Assembly (NCBI GenBank): GCA_017309145.1 | Contig: JAFLDU010000008.1 | Span: 1-43,126 of the forward strand | DNA from: Zoogloea sp. | Lineage (GTDB): Bacteria; Pseudomonadota; Gammaproteobacteria; Burkholderiales; Rhodocyclaceae | Length of the DNA: 43,126 nucleotides | Direction of reading: 5' to 3' | Part shown: one piece after another, positions 9,044 through 16,646 of the stretch | Numbering within the stretch: the first letter of the stretch is position 1 | Layout: every line of letters begins with the position of its first letter | Made by a program: the position numbers and the translations under genes | Notes under the pieces: model-generated | Databases searched by the model: none | Seen by the model: the letters and a program-made list of their open reading frames with translations, nothing else | Told to the model about the DNA's origin: nothing

Positions 9044-11809
9044 CGTTCCGTCGGGCTCATCGCCCCGTCCAGTAAATCCGTACTAACCAGTTGTTCGCGG
9101 AGGAGTACATCCTTGCAGGCATCCCAGGCTTCGGCAAGCCTCTCCACGTCGGCCGCGGTGGGCACCTGGCCCTCCTTGATCCGCTCATCCAGGCTGCGTG
9201 CGCGGGAGGCCAGCCTCACCGCACCGACGGCCAGGCACCCGGATTTCATCTTGTGGGCCAGGGCACGCACACCCTGAACATCCCCCGCGGCAAGGGCCGC
9301 CCGCAAACCTGCCACATTACGCTCGGTTTCACCCACGAAAAGCGGCAGCAGCCGCTGCAGCATCGGCGAGGCCCGGTTGCCGTTGACCCCGGGCAGGGAC
9401 ATCAGCAGATCGACGTCCATCGCCGTCTCGACGTCGCGCCCCACCTGCACCGGCGGATCGGGAAGGATCCGCGGGAAGGAGGTGTCAGGGTCGGACGGCA
9501 GGGCCTCCCGCAGCCAGCGGCTCAACACCGCCCACAGCTGCTCGCGGGACACCGGTTTGACCAGATAGTCATCCATGCCGGCAGCCAGGCAGGCATCCCT
9601 GTCCTCCTTGAGGGCGTTGGCGGTCAGCGCCACCACCGGCATGCGGGGCAGACCCTGGGCCGCCTCGTGGGCGCGGATGCCCAGCGTGGCCTGACGGCCG
9701 TCCATCTCGGGCATCTGGATATCCATCAGGACCAGGTCGAAGCGGGCCTCGCAACAGGCATCGAGGGCCTTGCGCCCGTTCTCCGCCGCGGAGACCCGGC
9801 ACCCCAGGGATTCGAGCACGGCGGTCACCACCTCCCGATTGACCGGATGGTCCTCCACCACCAGCACATGGGCGGCGAGCGTCCGCGGGACGGCCGGGTC
9901 GGATACATCCTCCGGGCCTGGCTCGCGCCCGAGGACGCGCAGCACATCGAGGCCGGTGAAGGGCTCGGCGAGCAGATGGGTGGCCCCCGCCGCCTCCAGC
10001 ACCGGCGCATTGTCGCGGCCGGCATCGCAGATGCCCACCCGCGCCGGCCCACCGGGCCGAGCGCCGAGGACGCGCAGGCATTCGATGCCCTTGCCCGCGT
10101 CAAAGGCCGGATCGACGATCACCCAGTCGAAGCCGGTGTCGACGGCCAGCATCTCATCCACCGCAGGCACATCGAAGGCCAGTTCAGTCCGGCAGCCGAG
10201 GAAGAGCAACTGCTCGGCCAGCGCGTCACGCAGACGCGAATCACCGAGGGCCAGCAGCGCCGCGCTGCCGGACAGGGGACGCTCCAGCTCACGAGGGGCC
10301 GGGCTCGCACCCACCTCGAACTCGGCCCAGAAACAGGACCCCTGGCCAGGCTCGGTGAGATAACCGATGCTGCCGTCCATCAGCTCAACCAGTTGCTTGG
10401 CGATGGACAGGCCCAGACCGGTGCCGCCAAAGCGGCGCGCCATGGAGTTGTCGGCCTGGGAGAAGGACTGGAACAAGCGCGCCCCCGCCTCCCGCGGCAC
10501 ACCGATGCCGGTATCGCGCACCTCGGCGCGCAGACGCAGACGGCCCTTGGCAGCTCCCGCAACCGGGAAAAGACGGATCGCGATCTCGCCCTTCTCGGTG
10601 AACTTCTGGGCGTTGGAGAGCAGATTGTTCAGCACCTGGCGGACCCGCAGGCCGTCACCGACGGCCCGCTCGGGAACCTGCCGGTCCACGTGCAGGCGCA
10701 GGCGCAAGCCACGCTCGTGGGTCGACACGGCGAACAGGGTGGCCACCTGATCGACGGTATCCCTGAGGGAGAACGGCAGCGCTTCGAGCTCGAGCCGGCC
10801 GGCCTCGATCTTCGACACATCCAGCACATCGTTGATGATCTCCATCAACGAATGGGCGGAATTGCCAAGCATGTCCACAAAGCGCGCCTGACGACCGGCC
10901 AGAGGGGTCTGGCGCAACAACCCGATCATGCCCAGCACCCCGTTCATCGGGGTCCGGATCTCGTGGCTCATGTTGGCCAGGAACTGGGACTTGGCCCGGC
11001 TGGCCGCCTCAGCCTGCTCCTTGGCCGCCTGCAGCTCGGCGGTACGGGCAGCCACCTCCGAGGCGAGGTGCTCCCGGTGCAGGATGAGCTCCCGGTCGCG
11101 GGTCGCAATCTCGCCCAGCATGCCGTTGAAACCGGCGATGAGCTCGCCCACTTCGTCCGCATAGCCGGCCGGCGCCCGCAGGTCGTAGCGCTTCTGGGCG
11201 CCCACCTCGCGGACCACCAGGGCCCAGTTGCTGGATGGGATCGACGATCATCCCCTGAACGCGGCGGACGAACAGGGCAGCCGCCAGCAGAGCCACCAGC
11301 AGCCCGAGGAAGGCAAAGCCGATCCACAGGGCCAGGCGACCGAGGATGGGTTGCAGGTTGAACTCCAGGATCAGGCACCCCTGCTCCTCGCCGTCGCTGA
11401 CCAGGCGCTGGCTCACCACCAGGCTCAGCATGCTCCAGCGCGACGACTTGCCCGCCCCGATGGTCTTCAGGCGGGCGATCTGATCCGGCTGGGCGCGCAA
11501 GGCCACCGGATAGGTGGCAAACACGGCGCCATCGGGGCGCAGCAGCATGGCCGCAGACACCCGCTCGTGGTAGCGCAGGGAGGCCAGCAGGGAGTCCGCA
11601 ACGCGGGGGTCGTCGAAGCGCAACGGCGATATCGCACTGTCGGCGACGATCTCGGAGAGGGTCCGCGCATCGTCGTCAGCACGGCGCAACTCTCCGCGCA
11701 CCTCGAGCATGAAGATGGTCAACAAGGCCACCCCCAGGGCAATCAGCACACTGAAGCGAACCACCATCCCGAGCTTGGCGCCGATGGGGAGATCCTTCAG
11801 GGCCTTCAT
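9040..11809 (-). pseudogene. Membrane hybrid histidine kinase (CHASE8-like, HAMP, HisKA, HATPase, REC, HPt), interrupted by a 1-nt frameshift
   Basis: The gene starts at the ATG at 11807-11809. The first frame encodes a membrane helix (about 17-37), a periplasmic CHASE8-like sensor (ISPLRFDDPRVADSLL is typical), a second helix (about 160-182) and the start of a HAMP domain (DPIQQL). At the run 11220-11225 (AGGGCCC region) the reading continues in another frame with [13 protein letters not shown] and [14 protein letters not shown], the rest of the same HAMP. Removing one base there restores a full protein of about 920 residues. Downstream are HisKA (His codon 10963-10965 in [11 protein letters not shown]), HATPase with DTGIGV and [11 protein letters not shown], a degenerate receiver, a complete receiver (Asp codon 9721-9723) and a C-terminal HPt (His codon 9253-9255 in AHKMKSG). 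All domains look intact, so this may be a sequencing error or a recent mutation. It overlaps both neighbours by ATGA. Confidence 0.85.
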
Positions 11810-12357
11810 CTCCCCCCCCTTTCCACACCGAGTACCTGCCGGCCAAGCCTCAGGAGCTGGGAGCTGGCGCGCAGGTTGTCGCGCAACAGGGGCCCCTGGT
11901 TGATATCAAAACGGACCCGCTGCTCCTCGATGACCAGCCCTATCCCCCCGCCGGCCTCGACAAAGCCGTCGATGTCGCTAACGGTCAGCACCGCGCGCTC
12001 GGAAAGCCCGCGCAGGATCACCCCCATGCGGCGCTCCTCCGACCCGGAGATGAACACGAGATGGCAGTCGGCAGCCTGCTCGAGGCTGTCGGCCTGGCGG
12101 ACACGCACCTCACGCCCCTGTACCTGGCGCCCCTCCAGCCCCTCCAGGGCCCCACCGAAGGGGTCCCGGCCCAGCACGCAGATGCGCAGAGGCGCCCCGG
12201 CCGGCAGGCGCCCTGCCGGCCACTCGATGTAACGGGCGAAGTTGAGCAGGTAGGCCGCCTTGATCTGGTATTCGCGGGACGGAGGACCCGCGAGCGCCGG
12301 CAGCACCACAAGCAGAGCGGTGGCGCGCAGCAGCCGACGGAGGAGGCCCTGTTTCAC
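11806..12357 (-). CDS. YfiR-like periplasmic protein (DUF4154)
   Basis: A 183-residue exported protein read from a GTG at 12355-12357, with GAGG about 9 nt upstream. A Sec signal peptide (MKQGLLRRLLRATALLVVLP, cleaved near LAG) precedes the DUF4154 signature YQIKAAYLLNFARYIEWP, followed by RICVLGRDPFG, DCHLVFISGSEERR and VLTVSDIDGF. The two cysteines in RICVLG and ADCHLV are typical of the family. In Pseudomonas, YfiR is a periplasmic repressor of the diguanylate cyclase YfiN. Here there is no YfiN: the next gene, overlapping by ATGA, is a hybrid histidine kinase with a periplasmic sensor domain, which is the likely partner. The TonB-dependent receptor lies 10 nt upstream. Family membership is clear; the kinase-control role is inferred from context. 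Confidence 0.85.
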   Translation of the reverse strand: MKQGLLRRLLRATALLVVLPALAGPPSREYQIKAAYLLNFARYIEWPAGRLPAGAPLRICVLGRDPFGGALEGLEGRQVQGREVRVRQADSLEQAADCHLVFISGSEERRMGVILRGLSERAVLTVSDIDGFVEAGGGIGLVIEEQRVRFDINQGPLLRDNLRASSQLLRLGRQVLGVERGGR

Positions 12358-12367
12358 GGCAGCATCC

Positions 12368-14395
12368 TCAGTAGCGCCAGACACCCTGCAGATAGCCCCG
12401 GCGGGGCTGATAGACGGGCTGGCCCGGGAAGAAGTTCGACACGTACTCGAGGTGCAGGGGGTCGAAGAGGTTCTGGATCCCGAGGGACAGGTCGAACAGC
12501 GGCCCGACACGCCAGCCATAATGGAGATCGACTGCGGTGTAGGCGGCCACACCCGCCGCACCGATGGACCCGACCCGACGCAGGATCAGGTCGAACTCGT
12601 GTCCCTGCCCGGCATTGAACATGGTGCGCAGACTTGCCCAATGATGGGGTGATGTGGTCTCCAGCCCCTTTCCGTAAGCCTCGAGGGCCAGGTCGCTGCT
12701 CGCCTTGGCCCGGGTATCCATGACCGTGTAGCTTGCTTGCAGGCGGAGGCTGGAGGTAACCGGAAGATCGACCCCGAGCTCCAGGCCATGGCTCCGCGCT
12801 TCGCTGACATTGCTCCGGTACAGCAGCTGCGTCGGTGCATAAAAGGGCGGTATAGGGATAGGCAGCCCTGGGAAACCGAGCCCATTCGGATCCGAATACG
12901 TGCCAATCAGACGGCGGTAGTCGTTATAGAAGGCCACGGCTTCCAGCGTCGCGTTCCCGAGCATGCGGCGGTAGCCCAGCTCGAAGGCATCGAGCCGCTC
13001 GGCGCGGCGGTTCCAGCGTGGTCCCGGGCTGGAGATCGTCGCCACCGCTGGGAAAGGCGCTTGGGGTGGGGCAGCACTGAAGCCGTAGAGAATGGTGGCA
13101 TCGCTCTCCCCGATGGATGGCGTCCGCGCAGCCCTCGACCAGCTGGTCCACAGGCTGTCATCGACGCTCGGCGTCCACATCAGGCGCGCGGTCGGCTGGG
13201 GCTCGAAGCGGGTCATGCTGGAGTACTCGAAGCGCCCTCCCAGCGTCAGCTTCCATGTCTTGGGCACCAAGGTGATCTCATCCTGCACGAAGGCGCTCAG
13301 GACCCGCGAATGACGCCGGGCAGGATCGACCGCCAGAATGCTGGTGGTCGCCATGATCTCAGTTCTCACGTAGCGGGCCCCAAGCCCCCACATCAGTTCA
13401 TGGGCCCCCTCGGGCGCCAGGCGGTGCTGGAAATCCACATCGATCGTGTCGACCGTGCCACGCCCATAGGAGCCTACATTGGCAAACTGATGGTCCAAAT
13501 AGGCCTGCAGGGAGGCCTCTCCGCCCAGCCAGCCCCAGTTGCGCCGCCCCTGCAGGCTGCTCCCCTCGAACTCGAAGCTGATCGGATAAAGCCCCTGAAA
13601 GCCGGCCACCGAGGAACTTACGATGTTCTCGGCACTGGTCCGGCGATAGGCGTTTCCCAGCACTGACCAGGCATCCTCGCCCGAACCGGCACCATCGAGG
13701 CGGAAACCCGCACTCCAGCCCCGATTGCTGTCGGAGTCCTCGCGATCACCGGCAGAACGGGAGCGAGACAGCTCGCTCCCCTTGATATAAACCCGTCCCG
13801 CCCCGGCGTCCCCCAGGTCGAAGCCCTGACGCACAGCCATCGTGGGCCTCCCCTTGTCATCGATGCCCGCGGAAACCAGCCCACCCCGGGTGGAGGTGGC
13901 CTTGCGCGTGACGATGTTGATGACACCATTGACCGCGTTGGCCCCCCACAGGGACGCCCCGGCGCCGCGGATGACCTCGATGCGCTCGACATCCTCGAGC
14001 AGGATGTCCAGAGACTCCCAGAACACACCGGAGAACAGCGGGCTATAGACGCTGCGTCCATCGATCTGAACCAGCAGCCTGTTGGAGAAGCGGCCGTCGG
14101 TTCCCCTCACCCCGACCGCCCAGCGCCCGGAACCGATCTGCGACACGGTCACCCCGGGCACCTCGCGCAAGGCCTCCGGAATGCTGCGCGCACCGCTGCG
14201 ACGAATCTCCTCGGAGGACAAGACCGTGACCGCGGCCGGTGTATCAGAGAGCTTCTGCGCCTTGCGGGACACCGTGGCCACGTCGAGACGGGCCAGTTCC
14301 TCAAGGGTCAGATCAACCAGCGGTGCCTCCCCCCCCTGCGCCGCTGAACATCCCACCACGACGGAAGCCAGGAAACCGGCTTTGACTCGGTTCAT
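12368..14395 (-). CDS. TonB-dependent outer-membrane receptor
   Basis: A 675-residue receptor. I chose the ATG at 14393-14395 (GAGAG about 8 nt upstream) because a signal-peptide-like start follows; the frame is open further upstream but that part looks non-coding. After the signal come DLTLEELARLDVATVSRKAQ and the plug domain (about 45-160) with TPAAVTVLSSEEIRRSG, LREVPGV, DGRSVYSPLFSGVFWE, DVERIEVIRGAGASLWGANA and VNGVINIVTR. The remainder is a 22-strand type beta-barrel ending in an aromatic residue (VWRY). The early VVGC sequence resembles a lipobox, which is unusual for this class. The substrate cannot be told from sequence. It is the first gene of an operon with YfiR-like, hybrid kinase and GGDEF-EAL genes, which suggests sensing as well as transport. 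Similar receptors often accompany such signalling genes in betaproteobacteria. Confidence 0.9.
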   Translation of the reverse strand: MNRVKAGFLASVVVGCSAAQGGEAPLVDLTLEELARLDVATVSRKAQKLSDTPAAVTVLSSEEIRRSGARSIPEALREVPGVTVSQIGSGRWAVGVRGTDGRFSNRLLVQIDGRSVYSPLFSGVFWESLDILLEDVERIEVIRGAGASLWGANAVNGVINIVTRKATSTRGGLVSAGIDDKGRPTMAVRQGFDLGDAGAGRVYIKGSELSRSRSAGDREDSDSNRGWSAGFRLDGAGSGEDAWSVLGNAYRRTSAENIVSSSVAGFQGLYPISFEFEGSSLQGRRNWGWLGGEASLQAYLDHQFANVGSYGRGTVDTIDVDFQHRLAPEGAHELMWGLGARYVRTEIMATTSILAVDPARRHSRVLSAFVQDEITLVPKTWKLTLGGRFEYSSMTRFEPQPTARLMWTPSVDDSLWTSWSRAARTPSIGESDATILYGFSAAPPQAPFPAVATISSPGPRWNRRAERLDAFELGYRRMLGNATLEAVAFYNDYRRLIGTYSDPNGLGFPGLPIPIPPFYAPTQLLYRSNVSEARSHGLELGVDLPVTSSLRLQASYTVMDTRAKASSDLALEAYGKGLETTSPHHWASLRTMFNAGQGHEFDLILRRVGSIGAAGVAAYTAVDLHYGWRVGPLFDLSLGIQNLFDPLHLEYVSNFFPGQPVYQPRRGYLQGVWRY

Positions 14396-14722
14396 TTTGA
14401 AACTCTCTATGCATTGCGATGACAGGCAGGCACGCCATCCCCGACTGCCTGCCCCTGATGCCGAATTGTCGTGGATATGCCTGCGTATGCACAGCACGGA
14501 CTCCACATTTCCCGCCAGAACAACTTACAACACCTTACATCTGCAACAAAAAGTGACACACCACCGCCGGACGCCGCCCGGCATGGCGCGGCCATATCGC
14601 CATTTCCCACGCGGCCGGGTCGGCCCCCTCCTCCATCGGCTACAATTGCAGGCTTTCGTAATTCGCACCCGGCGCCGCGCCGCACCGCCTGCGCCCGTCA
14701 AGCCTGTCAAGGTAGGACCCAG
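14396..14722. other. Divergent intergenic region between the TonB receptor gene and glnS
   Basis: The region separates two divergent genes. On the receptor side is an 8-bp inverted repeat, GGCAGGCA (14425-14432) with TGCCTGCC (14446-14453), 30-58 nt upstream of that start. CTTACA occurs twice (14524-14529 and 14534-14539), exactly 10 nt apart, as expected of a regulator site read on one DNA face. On the glnS side TACAAT (14641-14646) is a good -10 hexamer, but the -35 is weak. AAGGTAGGA (about 14709-14717) serves as the glnS ribosome binding site. I see no riboswitch or RNA gene. Confidence 0.45.
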
Positions 14723-16444
14723 ATGACCGCTCCCAAAACCGCCGCCGAAGAATCGACCCCCAGCAACTTCATCCGCAACCTCATCGACGAAGACCGCCGC
14801 CTCGGCAAATGGGACGGGCGTGTCGAAACCCGCTTTCCGCCCGAGCCCAACGGCTACCTGCACTATGGTCACGCCAAGAGCATCTGCCTCAACTTCGGGC
14901 TGGCCGAGGCCTACGGTGGCGCCTGCCACATGCGCTTCGACGACACCAACCCGACCAAGGAAGAGCAGGAGTACGTCGACGCCATCATCGAGGCGGTGCA
15001 GTGGCTGGGGTTCGACTGGCAGCAGCATCTCTACTTTGCGTCGGACTACTTCGACAAGATGTATGCGATGGCGGAACACCTGATCACCGTCGGCAAGGCC
15101 TATGTGGACTCCCTGTCCGCCGAGGAGATGCGTGCCTACCGGGGCACCCTGTCGGCACCGGGCAAGGACAGCCCCTACCGCAACCGCAGCGTGACCGAGA
15201 ACCTGGAGCTGTTCCAGCGCATGAAGGCCGGTGAGTTTCCCGACGGCACCCACATCCTGCGGGCCAAGATCGACATGGCCTCGCCCAACATCAACCTGCG
15301 CGACCCGGCCATCTACCGGATCCGCCACGCCACCCACCACCGCACGGGTGACCGCTGGTGCGTCTATCCGATGTACACCTTCGCCCATCCGATCGAGGAC
15401 GCGCTGGAGGATGTGACCCACTCCATCTGCACCCTGGAGTTCGAGGACCAGCGCCCCTTCTACGAATGGCTGCTGGAGTCCCTCGCCGACGGCGGCTTCT
15501 TCCAGCGTCCGGTGCCCCGCCAGATCGAGTTCGCCCGCCTCAACCTCACCTACGTGGTGCTGTCCAAGCGCAAGCTGATCCAGCTGGTCGAGGAGAAGCA
15601 CGTGGCAGGCTGGGACGACCCGCGCCTGCCGACCCTGATCGGTGCCCGCCGCCGGGGCTTCACGCCCGAGGGCTTCCGCCTGTTCGCCGAGCGGATCGGC
15701 GTCTCCAAGGCCGACTCCTGGATCGACATGAGCGTGCTCGAAGACTGCATGCGCGAACACCTCAACGAAGCCGCCGAGCGTCGCGTGGCGGTGCTTGATC
15801 CGCTCAAGCTGATCATCACCAACTACCCGGAAGGCCATTCCGAACGCTGCCACGCCCCCAACCACCCGCTGCACCCGGAGCTGGGCAAGCGCGAGATGCC
15901 CTTCAGCCGTGAGCTGTGGATCGAGCGGGAAGACTTCATGGAAACCCCGGTGAAGGGCTATCACCGCCTCTACCCGGGCAACATGGCCCGCCTGCGCTAC
16001 GGCTTCGTGGTCAAATGCACCGGCTGCGAGAAGGATGCCGACGGCAACATCACCGCCGTGCTGTGCGAGTACATGCCCGACTCCAAGTCTGGCACCCCCG
16101 GTGCCGACACCTACAAGGTCAAGGGCAACCTCCACTGGGTCTCCGTTGCCCACGCCTACACCGCGGAAGTGCGCCTCTATGATCGCCTCTTTGCCCATGC
16201 CTATCCCGGCAACCGGCGCGACGGCGACCCCGAAGGCCTCGAACGGGATTTTCTGGACGACATCAATCCGGACAGCCTGCGCGTCGTCACCGCCCAGCTG
16301 GAGCCCGCCCTCCGTGCCGCTCGCCCCGAGGCCCGCTTCCAGTTCGAACGGCACGGCTATTTCGTGGCTGACCGGGTCGACACCCGCGACGGCGCGCCGG
16401 TTTTCAACCGTACTGTCACCTTGCGGGACGCCTGGAAGAAATAA
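14723..16444 (+). CDS. glnS: Glutaminyl-tRNA synthetase
   Basis: A 573-residue class I aminoacyl-tRNA synthetase, slightly longer than the 554-residue E. coli enzyme. It charges tRNA-Gln with glutamine in the cytoplasm. The catalytic head contains the HIGH-type motif in PPEPNGYLHYGHAKS, MRFDDTNP, and the KMSKS-equivalent VLSKRK at residues 279-284. SNFIRNLIDED at the N-terminus and RIGVSKADSWIDM further on are characteristic of GlnRS rather than GluRS. The C-terminal part (about 345-573) is the anticodon-binding beta-barrel pair, with DFMETPVKGYHRLYPG and a long FNRTVTLRDAWKK end. The ATG at 14723 follows a good ribosome binding site; the frame is open upstream but the sequence there is not conserved-looking. 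The gene is monocistronic as far as I can see. Confidence 0.98.
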   Translation: MTAPKTAAEESTPSNFIRNLIDEDRRLGKWDGRVETRFPPEPNGYLHYGHAKSICLNFGLAEAYGGACHMRFDDTNPTKEEQEYVDAIIEAVQWLGFDWQQHLYFASDYFDKMYAMAEHLITVGKAYVDSLSAEEMRAYRGTLSAPGKDSPYRNRSVTENLELFQRMKAGEFPDGTHILRAKIDMASPNINLRDPAIYRIRHATHHRTGDRWCVYPMYTFAHPIEDALEDVTHSICTLEFEDQRPFYEWLLESLADGGFFQRPVPRQIEFARLNLTYVVLSKRKLIQLVEEKHVAGWDDPRLPTLIGARRRGFTPEGFRLFAERIGVSKADSWIDMSVLEDCMREHLNEAAERRVAVLDPLKLIITNYPEGHSERCHAPNHPLHPELGKREMPFSRELWIEREDFMETPVKGYHRLYPGNMARLRYGFVVKCTGCEKDADGNITAVLCEYMPDSKSGTPGADTYKVKGNLHWVSVAHAYTAEVRLYDRLFAHAYPGNRRDGDPEGLERDFLDDINPDSLRVVTAQLEPALRAARPEARFQFERHGYFVADRVDTRDGAPVFNRTVTLRDAWKK

Positions 16445-16490
16445 GTACTCCACGTGACCACAAAGCGACACGGACAGCGTCATGATGGCC

Positions 16491-16518
16491 GTGGCATCGG
16501 CGCATGCCACTGAGTTTG
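16491..16518 (+). terminator. Possible terminator after glnS
   Basis: GTGGCAT (16491-16497) and ATGCCAC (16504-16510) form a 7-bp stem with a 6-nt loop, 47 nt after the glnS stop. Only a short T-rich run (TGAGTTTGG) follows, so intrinsic termination would be weak. Confidence 0.3.
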
Positions 16519-16646
16519 GCTCACTGGCTTAAGCTTTGGGAGGTCCTGCCGATTACAAATGGCTGAACCGTTCGTTGTCCGATTTCTCCTGCATGAATCC
16601 AGGATGAATCAGACTCAACCCAGACCCCGCCAGGCCATCGCATTGC

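Noticed and set aside
9091..11361. A 756-codon open frame on the plus strand
   Set aside because: It is antisense to the hybrid kinase, His/Gln/Gly-rich without any motif, a typical shadow frame in GC-rich DNA.
14396..14722. Cobalamin or other riboswitch before the TonB-dependent receptor
   Set aside because: No B12-box-like conserved sequence; only a short inverted repeat and a direct repeat are visible.
14525..16510. A 661-codon minus-strand open frame opposite glnS
   Set aside because: glnS motifs are unambiguous; the opposite frame is Val/Gly/His-rich with no motif.
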